Part shown: piece by piece, positions 51,874 to 61,084 of the stretch
How positions within the stretch are numbered: the stretch's first letter is position 1
Layout: the number at the start of each line of letters is the position of its first letter
Assembly (NCBI GenBank): GCA_937892945.1
Contig: CALBIL010000030.1
Coordinates: forward strand, 1-64,000
DNA from: an uncultured euryarchaeote
GTDB taxonomy: Archaea; Thermoplasmatota; Poseidoniia; Poseidoniales; Poseidoniaceae
Direction of reading: 5' to 3'
Length of the DNA stretch: 64,000 nucleotides
The notes under the pieces: generated by a model
The model's database searches: none
What the model saw: the letters and a program-made list of their open reading frames with translations, nothing else
Told to the model about the DNA's origin: nothing
Program-made: the position numbers and the translations under genes

Positions 51874-54465
51874 TCAATTATCCGATGAAGACTCATCCGA
51901 AAGGGGTACATCATCATCTCGATGTGAGACTCGTTTGTTCCGAGAGTCTGGCGAGTCTGGGCGTCGAAGAACTTTTTCAACTTCTTTGTGGATTTTTTCA
52001 AGTAAAAATGGTCCCCAGCCCCGTTTTGCTAAGAGTTGATTTCGAGTTGGCCGATCCATAGCCATAACATCTTTTGGAGTCCGAATGCCCATGCCAGCCA
52101 ATTCACGAGCACGAGCACGTCCAATATTTTTGATATTGACCAATTGCAACAAGTCGGGTTTACAACCGTGACGGATACGTTGCCGTAACATATCGAGAGT
52201 CGTAGCAATTTCTCCGATGATTGAGAGGTGTTCTTCCGTAAAGACATCATCCGTCAAAAGAACTTGCTGACCAGCAGCAAGAAGCCAACCCATGAGATCG
52301 ACACGATAGTTCACATCTCCTGGGCTTACATCCAGGTCACTTTCTATTGTACGCAATGTTTCTTCTTCCATCCATTTTTCGAGCATCCATGCCGACTTGA
52401 CTTTACCAAGTAATCGCTCTTCGAGTGTATCATCTGCGAGTAATTCATCTTCGACTGCATTGGTTTTGAGCCAAAGAGAAGAACTTCGTTCCATTTCAGA
52501 ATTCTTAGCCCAAAGTGGCAAGAAATCCGGCGTTGAAGTTGCTAAATGCATCAAACCAAACTCGGTCACTGAACCGTTTTGACGAACTTTACGACGAACT
52601 GCTCTTCGCAGACCAGTTCGCAAGATGGATGCGGAAAGTGGGTCGAGATAGAGTTGCGTGATACGCTCACCCATCAGGGTAGCCTCATATTCCATTGAAG
52701 AATGGTCATTGCCAGAAGGTGCAGACCAACCTCCGACTTGAGATAATTCTGAAGCAGAAGTAAATCCCAAAGACGCCTGTGTAAAAGCCGAAGATGACTT
52801 TTGTGGCGGGTGTTGTTCTGGTCGACTTGAACGTAATTCCACACCACCGGTTGATTGGGCAATGGAGGCCCAAATTGGCATTTCGTCATCCCAATTTTCT
52901 TCTTTCCCATCACCAACTTGTGCATCTGCACGACGTTGTGCATAGCCTTCATCGATTCCCTTTTTACGAATAAATCGCTCATCAACTAACCAATTGAGCA
53001 TTTCATCAAGCCGTTCATTGAGGAGCGTTTTGGAAATGGTAGCGCCGAGGAAAGTGGCTGCAAAGAAATCACCAATCTCACCTCGATGACGGAACCCTCC
53101 AGTTGCGATTGAAGCTAAAAGGTGAGCACGTAACGCTGGTTCACTTGCTAATTTGGAGGAAATAGATTCCACTGGTCCAAAGAAATAACGTTCGCTGACA
53201 TCATCAGCGATACCCCAGCCATCCGTTCCTTTACACAAAACCCATGCTTCTCCAAAACTGTCGTATTTTGGACGACCAGCCCTGCCAAGCATTTGACGCA
53301 CTTCCATTACAGGAAGTGGACGACTCATGCCATCATCCCAACGCTTGAGATCCCGAACCAAAACTCTTCGAGCAGGCAAATTGACACCTGCTGCAAGAGT
53401 GGGGGTTGCAGTTAATCCAATCAGTAAACCTTCTTTGAAAGCGCCTTCAATGGCCTTTCGTTGCCCATGGGTCAACCCTGCATGATGGAATGCAATACCA
53501 CCTCGAATGGATTCTGCAAGGCGTTCAGCCATAGCAGTTTGACTACGACCTTCCAGAGTAGAAGCAAAATGTTCTAAGCGTTTCAATCGGTCTGGATCTT
53601 CTTTCTTGAGGCGTTTTTCAACTCGTTTTGCAAGTTTTAACGCCTCTGATTGTGCGCTTCGCCGAGTTCCGACAAAAATCAACACTTGTCCATCTTGGTC
53701 GATTGTATCACTGACCACAACCCAACTTGGATGTGATTTTGGCCCTTCGAGGTCACGTGGAGGTTGAAGAACATCTGCTTCGGTCGACATTCCTGCCGAT
53801 TGAACGAGACGTGGCTCGAGATGAAGGTCGTGAAAGGTGCTGTATTCCAAAGCGACAGGTCTCCACGTAGAAAGAACGAGAGTCGCATCGAGCCATGCAG
53901 CGAGTTCTTCACAGTTGCCAACCGTAGCTGAAAGAGCGATGATTTGCGCCTTCGGGCGAAGATACCGCAACCGTGTGAGGTTTATTTCCAAGGTTGGCCC
54001 ACGTGTTGAATCGTTCATAAGATGAAATTCATCAGCGACAACAATCGATACATTCGCCATTAGTTCGGACCGATTTCGCATCAAGGAATCCAATTTCTCG
54101 GAAGTACACACAAGAATGTCACACTCATCGATTCGTTTTGCTTCACCCGATGCATCTCCAATACCAAGTCCAACAGTTAATCCGACCGATCCACCCAAGG
54201 CAACCAAATCTTCATGCTTCTCACTGGCAAGGGCTTTGAGAGGGACAATGTAGACGGCTTTTGAACCGGGGTCATCGACAAGAAGACGGCGCATGATACC
54301 AATGTAAGCAACTAACGACTTACCGCTTGCAGTTGGAATTGCGAGTAAGGTATTGGCCCCGGACATCACACTTGGCATGGCTTCATGTTGAGGCGGATGA
54401 AGGTGTTTAATCCCCCATGTATTCGTAAGGAATGAGAGAACCTTTGGAGGCAAATCTAAGGCCAT
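51874..54465 (-). CDS. hel308: Hel308-type superfamily 2 DNA helicase
   Basis: An 863-residue helicase. Q-motif-like PPQHEAM, Walker A PTASGKS (44-50), DEFH (145-148), SAT in ALSATVG, GRTHRRSA-type motif region VFVGTRRSAQSEA, motif VI MLGRAGRPKYD, then a winged helix, ratchet domain and a C-terminal helix-hairpin-helix (NIKNIGRARARELAGMGI). Hel308 remodels stalled forks with 3'-5' polarity. The ratchet region contains an inserted Ser/Pro-rich stretch (about 560-610). ATG 54465 matches the family start. Confidence 0.93.
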   Translation of the reverse strand: MALDLPPKVLSFLTNTWGIKHLHPPQHEAMPSVMSGANTLLAIPTASGKSLVAYIGIMRRLLVDDPGSKAVYIVPLKALASEKHEDLVALGGSVGLTVGLGIGDASGEAKRIDECDILVCTSEKLDSLMRNRSELMANVSIVVADEFHLMNDSTRGPTLEINLTRLRYLRPKAQIIALSATVGNCEELAAWLDATLVLSTWRPVALEYSTFHDLHLEPRLVQSAGMSTEADVLQPPRDLEGPKSHPSWVVVSDTIDQDGQVLIFVGTRRSAQSEALKLAKRVEKRLKKEDPDRLKRLEHFASTLEGRSQTAMAERLAESIRGGIAFHHAGLTHGQRKAIEGAFKEGLLIGLTATPTLAAGVNLPARRVLVRDLKRWDDGMSRPLPVMEVRQMLGRAGRPKYDSFGEAWVLCKGTDGWGIADDVSERYFFGPVESISSKLASEPALRAHLLASIATGGFRHRGEIGDFFAATFLGATISKTLLNERLDEMLNWLVDERFIRKKGIDEGYAQRRADAQVGDGKEENWDDEMPIWASIAQSTGGVELRSSRPEQHPPQKSSSAFTQASLGFTSASELSQVGGWSAPSGNDHSSMEYEATLMGERITQLYLDPLSASILRTGLRRAVRRKVRQNGSVTEFGLMHLATSTPDFLPLWAKNSEMERSSSLWLKTNAVEDELLADDTLEERLLGKVKSAWMLEKWMEEETLRTIESDLDVSPGDVNYRVDLMGWLLAAGQQVLLTDDVFTEEHLSIIGEIATTLDMLRQRIRHGCKPDLLQLVNIKNIGRARARELAGMGIRTPKDVMAMDRPTRNQLLAKRGWGPFLLEKIHKEVEKVLRRPDSPDSRNKRVSHRDDDVPLSDESSSDN

Positions 54466-54580
54466 CACACCCCGCTCGGTCTCCTCCATGCATTGACAGC
54501 CGCGCCAACAGTCCAAAAGGACAACGCTTGGAAAGTTTCAATCCGACACCCATAAGACCCCTCTTCCCATGTCCTGACAC

Positions 54581-55195
54581 ATGGGCGATGATGTTGAAAC
54601 AATGGTTGATGAACGACTTTCGGTATTTCAAGATGAACCAGATATGAATGACTGGGTCGAAGTTATGTGTGGAGCAGCTATGGCAGTCCTCGGTATTTTC
54701 CACCTTGTCGAGCCTTGGGAATTTGTCAATGCTGACGTCATGCGTTGGTTTGCTGCTGCTGTCATTGCAGCTGGTGCAGTTTGGGCTGGACACGGACTCA
54801 AAGACATGGCTGTGAAGGAAATGCGTCGCTCGATTGCTATTCTTGAAATGTCACAACGCGATGATGGTCCAAATCATGGCCTCATTCGAGATGTACTCGT
54901 CAATCCTGAAGCATACCGTTCTTTCCTTCTCGAATCCTATGAATCCGCATGGGAAGATGGAATCATTACCGAAGAAGAATTGGCTGAATTGAAATCATTC
55001 CAAGAGGCACTCGGCATCACTGATGAAGAGGCTGCGAAGATGAACATCGATGCCGTAGTTAAGTCTGCTTCCAAGGATGGAGAAATCTCTGAAAAGGAAG
55101 AAAAGAATATCAAAGAAGCTGCTGAGAAGGCAGGTATTGATTCAGATGAAGTCCTCAAGGATGCAAAGTCAAAAGCAAAGAAAGGAAAGAAGTGA
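54581..55195 (+). CDS. Membrane protein with TerB/EF-hand-like acidic domain
   Basis: A 204-residue protein. Two helices (about 26-44 and 52-72) form an N-terminal hairpin, followed by a soluble domain. The soluble part is acidic and helical with two similar units, WEDGIITEEELAELKSF and KDGEISEKEEKNIKEA, which resemble calcium-binding or TerB-like loops (D-G-x-I-x-x-x-E). A Lys-rich tail ends the protein. A CATAAGA TATA-like site lies about 28 nt upstream. The function is unknown. Confidence 0.6.
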   Translation: MGDDVETMVDERLSVFQDEPDMNDWVEVMCGAAMAVLGIFHLVEPWEFVNADVMRWFAAAVIAAGAVWAGHGLKDMAVKEMRRSIAILEMSQRDDGPNHGLIRDVLVNPEAYRSFLLESYESAWEDGIITEEELAELKSFQEALGITDEEAAKMNIDAVVKSASKDGEISEKEEKNIKEAAEKAGIDSDEVLKDAKSKAKKGKK

Positions 55196-55198
55196 ACT

Positions 55199-57253
55199 TT
55201 AAATCCGCTTTGAGCTTTGATCGAAGAACGTTGCAGCAAGTGCTCTCGCTTTGTTCCGACGTAGATATTCTGTTCGACTTGCAAATGCACAGAGAATGAG
55301 TCCCAGAAGGGCCACTGGTATTGAATAACTGATGAGGCCTGAAGCATTCTCAATGTTGATCTGTGAAGGGATATCTTTGATATCAAATCCTGGTGAATCT
55401 GTGAATCGGATTTCTAAAAGGTCAAAATCACAATCGCAAAGACTCACTGAAATTTGCTTTGGGAAGAGGCTCGCTTGAAGCAGAACCCAATCGTTAACAC
55501 TCACAGATGTTGGTCGTGTGGACCATGCTGGAACATTCACTGAACCAGATGCTGGAGCAGTAACCATCTCAAAATCTACATGGAAGATTGAAGACTTAGG
55601 AGGCGCATCGACAACCATCATTGCTTCAAGCATCAATAAATCCAGTAGAAGTGCGCGTCCTGCAAACAAAATGAAACGAACTGTCTGTTGTTCAAGCATA
55701 CCTTCATCGGTCGTTTGAACCCCACCACGGGCAACTTGCGAGAAGATTGCTTGGTCTAAACGCAGGTCTTGTAATTCAGGAATAATCAATTGCCAGCGGC
55801 CATCCGGGAGCGGCTGCGCCTCTTCGACAACGAGGCGAAGTTGCAAATTATCACCGTCTAACATGCCCCACGTAGCACCAAGATGAGTCGCAAGAACCTG
55901 TTCTGGGACACCTGGATAAGACACGTCCCATAACTGTTGAAGTCGCATCTCAAGTAAATCATCGAATTGTATTTCCGATTCGGTTTGAACTTCTTCTGCT
56001 AAAACCCACATTGGGTGGAATATCCCCCCTACGAGTAACAAAACCACACCAGGCGTAAAGAGGCCAAGACGAAGGAACTTAGAAGTAGAATTACGGAAAC
56101 TATCGACCATAAATCCAATCAATGCTAAAAAGGAAATAAAAAGAAGACCATAGCCGGATTGCGTGAGCGATATTGCTTCATCTTCATCGCCTAAGAGGGC
56201 GGTGCCAGCAGGGTAAAACGCCTTACCATCAAATTCGTATGGACTCAAAGGTCCGATCCCCTCAAATGCAAGTTGCCCGGTCCAAATATAAGGTTGAAAT
56301 TTACCTGCAGTCCCACCGATACAGAAGGTATAATCACCAACGGGTAAAGCTCGCCAACGGTAGGTCATTCGAGTGGATTCATCATCTTCTTTGATGATCA
56401 CTTCAGGCGCTTTTGAGAGGCGACCAGAGGGTTGAATCAAATCGGGCAAACCATGACTTTGTTGTATCTCAATTGGAACGCTTTCCCATTCCAAGTAGAT
56501 GTTTAACAGCTCGTGTTCTCCAATCTCAAAGGTCCAGCAATCTCGATCGTTTTCGAGTAAAGCACCATAGTGAATTGTTTCAAAATCGGTCGACTGTGGT
56601 TCAAGGTCACTTGATGGTTCATCTGTGTTGCGTGAATCCACATCTTCGGACCATGGAATATCTAAATTCAAGAAAGATGCACCGCGGAGATGTAATTCCC
56701 ATGTCCCTGGTCGGTCAAGAACAAAAGTCAATCGCAATCGTACGGTGTCTTCCGGCCACAGTAATCGGTCTCCATTCAAATTGAGTTCTTCGTTTTCCAA
56801 AGTATAGGGGTTGGAAGTGCCCCCCACTGGTACGATCTCTGCCTCAAAGTTCCACGTTGTTACGGTTGAACCAAGAATCAAGGAAATTTCAAGTTCAGGT
56901 TTATTGGCGCCTGAAATCTCACCAGTAAAACGTAAATCGAGTTCCATTGAAGCCAAAATACTCGGAAGTAAAGCCAATTCTTTTTGCTGCGGGTTCATTT
57001 CAAATTCTAGTGTGATTGAATCGGGTTGAGCAGGTGATGCAAAGACCGTATCGGAAATGATTTCCTCTCCACTGGCAACAGAAGTCAAGAAGCATTCATC
57101 ATCTTGAATGCAGGATAAAAAGAGTTCCCCGCCATCAATTGATTGGTTTAAATTGGCTTGAACTGCAGGCATGAGAAAGGACAGCAGCAGTACACTCAAG
57201 AGGAGAATCAATGGGCTTAAGGGTCGTTGTTCAACGACATGATAGTAGCCCAT
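55199..57253 (-). CDS. Large membrane-anchored extracellular protein
   Basis: A 684-residue protein with a signal peptide (about 14-34), a beta-rich ectodomain with repeated jelly-roll-like blocks (IWTGQLAFEGIGPL, DRPGTWELHLRGASFLNL), an internal membrane hairpin (about 360-415) and a C-terminal transmembrane helix (about 645-664) with a basic tail. Such plans are common among surface proteins of marine archaea. No enzymatic motif was seen. Confidence 0.6.
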   Translation of the reverse strand: MGYYHVVEQRPLSPLILLLSVLLLSFLMPAVQANLNQSIDGGELFLSCIQDDECFLTSVASGEEIISDTVFASPAQPDSITLEFEMNPQQKELALLPSILASMELDLRFTGEISGANKPELEISLILGSTVTTWNFEAEIVPVGGTSNPYTLENEELNLNGDRLLWPEDTVRLRLTFVLDRPGTWELHLRGASFLNLDIPWSEDVDSRNTDEPSSDLEPQSTDFETIHYGALLENDRDCWTFEIGEHELLNIYLEWESVPIEIQQSHGLPDLIQPSGRLSKAPEVIIKEDDESTRMTYRWRALPVGDYTFCIGGTAGKFQPYIWTGQLAFEGIGPLSPYEFDGKAFYPAGTALLGDEDEAISLTQSGYGLLFISFLALIGFMVDSFRNSTSKFLRLGLFTPGVVLLLVGGIFHPMWVLAEEVQTESEIQFDDLLEMRLQQLWDVSYPGVPEQVLATHLGATWGMLDGDNLQLRLVVEEAQPLPDGRWQLIIPELQDLRLDQAIFSQVARGGVQTTDEGMLEQQTVRFILFAGRALLLDLLMLEAMMVVDAPPKSSIFHVDFEMVTAPASGSVNVPAWSTRPTSVSVNDWVLLQASLFPKQISVSLCDCDFDLLEIRFTDSPGFDIKDIPSQINIENASGLISYSIPVALLGLILCAFASRTEYLRRNKARALAATFFDQSSKRI

Positions 57254-57283
57254 AAATTGCCGTACTCACCATCTCCCTTCAAT

Positions 57284-57859
57284 TCAATGGTTTGATGCTA
57301 AGCCAATACGGGGGTTTTTCTTATCAACGAGAATCGTATTGCATTTTCGACATCGATATCGCCTACGTGAAGGTTTTTGTCGTGGAAACTCTTGTTGACA
57401 ATCTGGACAGCACCACAGCCAAATCGCTTTTTCCAAACGAAGGTGTTCCGTAAATTGAATGCCTTGCTCTCCGGCTATTCGACCCGGCCAAGCCGCCTCA
57501 AGTTGTCTGAAAAGAGTATTATGAGCACGCAATCCGAGAGCATGAATGTATTCATGATGCAAGACAAAAGCAGAATATGCCCTCCACTGTGGATTCAACA
57601 TTTTGGGATGAATATCAATCACTTCGACGTCTTCTGGTTGGAGAGTATGGAGGTTCACACCTCGTTTCCAACGGGTAACTCCATGCCGTTGAGTTGCATT
57701 TCTTCGAAGAACACCTAAGGGGATCGAGCGTAAACGCTCAACCTTTGCATCAACCCATTCCGGCATGTCTCGCATAACTTCAATGACGAAATCACGCAAC
57801 TCATCTAAGAGTAGAATCTGTTCTTTACTTGGTTTTGCCATTGGCAGATTCAACTCCAT
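57284..57859 (-). CDS. SprT-like zinc metalloprotease
   Basis: A 191-residue SprT-family protein. The zinc-binding HEYIH (HExxH, 102-106) sits in LHHEYIHALGLRAH. The C-terminal zinc ribbon CPDCQQEFPRQKPSRRRYRC..C binds a second metal. Eukaryotic Spartan and archaeal SprT proteins cleave DNA-protein crosslinks; bacterial SprT is less well understood. Alternative start ATG 57841. It overlaps the end of the thioesterase gene by 10 bp if ATG 57859 is used. Confidence 0.82.
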   Translation of the reverse strand: MELNLPMAKPSKEQILLLDELRDFVIEVMRDMPEWVDAKVERLRSIPLGVLRRNATQRHGVTRWKRGVNLHTLQPEDVEVIDIHPKMLNPQWRAYSAFVLHHEYIHALGLRAHNTLFRQLEAAWPGRIAGEQGIQFTEHLRLEKAIWLWCCPDCQQEFPRQKPSRRRYRCRKCNTILVDKKNPRIGLASNH

Positions 57860-58317
57860 CGGTGAAAAGCAGGATGTCCCTCTTTCACCGCAACAAAGAG
57901 ACCACTCCCTGTTGCACAGACTTTGCCGTTGGCTTCCAAGAGTAATTCGACTTCAACTCGGTCCGCGCTCAATTCTTTGATTTGACTGGTTACTTTGAGG
58001 ATGACATCTGTTGGTGTAGGACGTCGTAATTGAACGGTATACGAGGCGGTCACAGTACAAGGTGGCTCTTCAAGTCCTTGCGAATCCATGAGTGCGACAG
58101 CTGCAGTCCAATTGCCATGGCAATCCAGAAGAGTACCAATGATCCCACCGTTAATCATGCCGGGAAAGGCTTGATGATGTGGTTCGGGAAGATATTCCAT
58201 TGAAAGTCCGTTTTCAATACGTATACTGTTGATTTGCAAACCTTGTTGATTCGCTGGACCGCAACCAAAACAGATCGAACTTGGAGCGTATTGACGTTGA
58301 ACACCGACTTCTTCCAT
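57850..58317 (-). CDS. Hotdog-fold thioesterase-like protein
   Basis: A 155-residue protein of the PaaI-like hotdog family. CFGCGPANQQGLQI at the N-terminus, then the HQAFPGMINGGIIGTLLDCHG active-site region (Asn/Gly-Gly and Asp) and VTASYTVQLRRPTP. It would hydrolyse an acyl-CoA or aryl-CoA thioester. Substrate not evident. Confidence 0.78.
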   Translation of the reverse strand: MEEVGVQRQYAPSSICFGCGPANQQGLQINSIRIENGLSMEYLPEPHHQAFPGMINGGIIGTLLDCHGNWTAAVALMDSQGLEEPPCTVTASYTVQLRRPTPTDVILKVTSQIKELSADRVEVELLLEANGKVCATGSGLFVAVKEGHPAFHRWS

Positions 58318-58408
58318 ACCCTAGGGATGACCTGTTAGCACTTGTTTTCTTTGCTTGTTTGTTTGAGAATATACGCATTCTTATTGAGTGGTGTTCACTG
58401 CCGTAACC

Positions 58409-59740
58409 ATGGCAGCAAAGAAACCACGGACGAAGTCCAAGATTCGGGTTGCTCATGAATTACCCAAGCGGAGAAGAAATGCCATTCAAGAAGCAATGGC
58501 GGCACATAAATTGGAAGATCGACCCGAATGGGATCGAAGTGCAAAATGGACCAATACTCGCTTCTATCGTAAAATCATCAAACCAGGGACAATGCGTACG
58601 GTTCATCTACCACTTTTGGAAACCGATCTTGGGGACTCATGGCCCATACCAGTCACCATTCTTCACGGCATTCGACCAGGCCCAACCATTACCATTCTCG
58701 GTGGTGTACATGGCGATGAATTAACTGGACCCTCAACATGCACACATCTCCTTTCAAACACATTTACTGACTCAGGAAAACCTCTCGACCCAATGCAGTT
58801 GGCGGGTACAATTCGAATTGTACCAATTGTGAATTTGCCAGGATACCGTTCGAAATCAAGGTATTTCCCTGATGGTCGTGACTTGAACCGAAATTTCCCA
58901 GGGGACATGAAAGGTTCCACTACCAGGCGAGTAGCTGCTCAAACATGGAAATATTTGTTCTCAGATGTTGATGCTATTGTCGATTTACACAGCGCAGGAA
59001 TAGGTCGTTCAAATATGCCTCAACTTCGTGCGAATTTAGCGCATGCTGGTTCAAATATTCTTGCAAAAGCATTTGGAATTGAAATCATACTCGATTCCAA
59101 ACCACCTTCTGGCTCGTTGCGTAAAGCAGCCATTGAACAGGATATTCCAGTCATTACCTACGAAGGCGGAGGAGCAAACTTACTCGACCATGGGGCAGTC
59201 AAAGTGGCTATGCATGGCGTGTTGAACGTACTTCGTTCACTGCGTATGATCGATGGCAATCCACATCGCCCACGGTTCCGAATGCTTGCAAGTGGCTCAC
59301 ATTGGCTGCGTGCAGGGGAAGGTGGATTATTGGATATGTTTGTCTCGGCAGGCTCAGTTATGCGTGAAGGAGAAGTCATCGCTACTATTTCCGACCCAGG
59401 AACTCCAGGAATTACTGTGGATGTTGTCGCACCTGAAGATGGATTACTGATTGGAGCAGCAACCAATCCTTTCACTGCAGCAGGAATGCCCGTTGGTCAT
59501 TTCTTACCGATTTCAAAACATCTCCATCTGTTGAATGACCAAATTGATGAGAACGGTCGATTCATCGTATGCGGTTCACAAAGTGAACCTGTTTGGCGAG
59601 AAGAAAATGATGTGGATGAAATCGCTGTTGATGGCGAATGGAGTGGCGGGTCTGTTGACCAAGAATGGACGGTCACAAAAGAAGTCAACGCCGAAAAAGG
59701 CGATACATTCACCGATAACGAAGAAGAGGCTGAGGCCTAA
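58409..59740 (+). CDS. Succinylglutamate desuccinylase/aspartoacylase family zinc hydrolase
   Basis: A 443-residue M14-type zinc hydrolase. LGGVHGDELTGP supplies the His and Glu zinc ligands, RDLNRNFPG binds substrate and VDLHSAG supplies the third ligand. An extra basic N-terminus (about 1-60) and an acidic C-terminus (DNEEEAEA) flank the domain. A biotin-carrier-like beta segment (IATISDPGTPGITVDVVAPEDG) follows, as in the AspA-like group that removes acyl groups from amino acids or amines. Substrate unknown. Confidence 0.8.
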   Translation: MAAKKPRTKSKIRVAHELPKRRRNAIQEAMAAHKLEDRPEWDRSAKWTNTRFYRKIIKPGTMRTVHLPLLETDLGDSWPIPVTILHGIRPGPTITILGGVHGDELTGPSTCTHLLSNTFTDSGKPLDPMQLAGTIRIVPIVNLPGYRSKSRYFPDGRDLNRNFPGDMKGSTTRRVAAQTWKYLFSDVDAIVDLHSAGIGRSNMPQLRANLAHAGSNILAKAFGIEIILDSKPPSGSLRKAAIEQDIPVITYEGGGANLLDHGAVKVAMHGVLNVLRSLRMIDGNPHRPRFRMLASGSHWLRAGEGGLLDMFVSAGSVMREGEVIATISDPGTPGITVDVVAPEDGLLIGAATNPFTAAGMPVGHFLPISKHLHLLNDQIDENGRFIVCGSQSEPVWREENDVDEIAVDGEWSGGSVDQEWTVTKEVNAEKGDTFTDNEEEAEA

Positions 59741-60997
59741 TCAAGCGTTAAGGAAAGCATCGACAACACTCTTCACTTCTTGGTCTTCCATATTTCGTCG
59801 TTGGCTTTTTGCCACTTCAAAAACATGGGCTACAAGGTCATCTGAATTTTCGTAGCCGTTTTGTTCAAGCCACCAGATGATGTTCGAACGACCTGCCATA
59901 TGCCCAATTCGAATGACTTGTTTGAGACCAAAGTCTCCTGCAGGAACACCCGAATAGACACGGTCTGCCAACCAATTGTCGCCTTTTCGCATAGCTTTGA
60001 TGACAGCTGATGCATGAACGCCCGTTCCAGTTTCAAAAGCATCCATTCCAAAGACAGGATAGTTACGAGGGAGAGGAACTTCGATGTATTCATTGGCTTT
60101 TTTCATGTAGGCATCCAATTGAGTAAGGTCGTTATCAATAACTCCGAGGAGTTTGAGGTTCACGAGAGTTTGATCGAGGGGAGCATTTCCTGCGCGTTCT
60201 CCGACACCGAGGGCAGTACCGTGAATAACATCAGCACCAGCTTCCACTGCAGCTATGTTGTTGGCAACACCCAAACCACGGTCTTGATGACCGTGCCAGT
60301 TGACTTCGATTTCTGAACGCTTGTAGCCTGCATCTTTGATGACTTCTTCATCGATGTATTGTAACAATTTTTTGACACCGTTTGGAGTAACGTGACCGCA
60401 TGTGTCACAAATACAGAGACGACGAACACCCATTTCCATTGCCCGTTGATAGATTGCTTTGATATCTTCAGGTTTGGAACGGGTTGTGTCTTCAGTAACA
60501 AACATGACTTGAACATCGTTATCAACAGCATAAGAAACTGCTTTTTCCATAGTGGAGAGAAGTTTTTCGATGGTCCATCCTTCTGTGTATTGGCGAATAG
60601 GACTGGTTCCTAAGAAAGCGCTTGCTTGAATTGGAGTACCGTGCTTGGCTTGTAAATCCACCAAGGGTTCAATGTCATTCATCAGTGTTCGAACTGCAGC
60701 CCCAGGTCGTATTTTGAAATCATTTTCTGTGATGTGCGACATCATTGCATCGATATGTTCCAAATGATAGGGGCCAGCACCTGGAAGACCAAGATCGACT
60801 TTCTGAATACCGAGATTTTCCATAAAGGTGAGTAATTCTATCTTTTCGTCAATCGTCGGGTTGCGAGCGCTTGGGCTTTGCAATCCATCCCGAAGAGTTT
60901 CATCATCAAACCAAACTCCATGGGGGTGGTTTGCGGGATTTCGGTTGAGTTCATACTCGACAGTATTCCAATCATAAATCAATGAGCGCTCATCCAT
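59741..60997 (-). CDS. Isopropylmalate/homocitrate synthase-family enzyme
   Basis: A 418-residue DRE-TIM metallolyase, an acyl-CoA-dependent Claisen condensing enzyme. RDGLQS (the DRDGxQ catalytic and metal motif reads TLRDGLQS), the WHGHQDRGLG metal-His motif, GTALGVGERAGNAPLD and a C-terminal helical region. The typical LeuA regulatory domain is absent, so homocitrate or citramalate synthase are alternatives to isopropylmalate synthase. ATG 60997 follows GGTGAT. It is followed by gyrA across 87 bp. Confidence 0.8.
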   Translation of the reverse strand: MDERSLIYDWNTVEYELNRNPANHPHGVWFDDETLRDGLQSPSARNPTIDEKIELLTFMENLGIQKVDLGLPGAGPYHLEHIDAMMSHITENDFKIRPGAAVRTLMNDIEPLVDLQAKHGTPIQASAFLGTSPIRQYTEGWTIEKLLSTMEKAVSYAVDNDVQVMFVTEDTTRSKPEDIKAIYQRAMEMGVRRLCICDTCGHVTPNGVKKLLQYIDEEVIKDAGYKRSEIEVNWHGHQDRGLGVANNIAAVEAGADVIHGTALGVGERAGNAPLDQTLVNLKLLGVIDNDLTQLDAYMKKANEYIEVPLPRNYPVFGMDAFETGTGVHASAVIKAMRKGDNWLADRVYSGVPAGDFGLKQVIRIGHMAGRSNIIWWLEQNGYENSDDLVAHVFEVAKSQRRNMEDQEVKSVVDAFLNA

Positions 60998-61084
60998 AAA
61001 AACATCACCGCGTCGACCGAAGGGGGCCGGTGCAAACACGCACAGTATGGAATCATGTTTGAAGGCGTCGCTTCAAGTGGAAGA

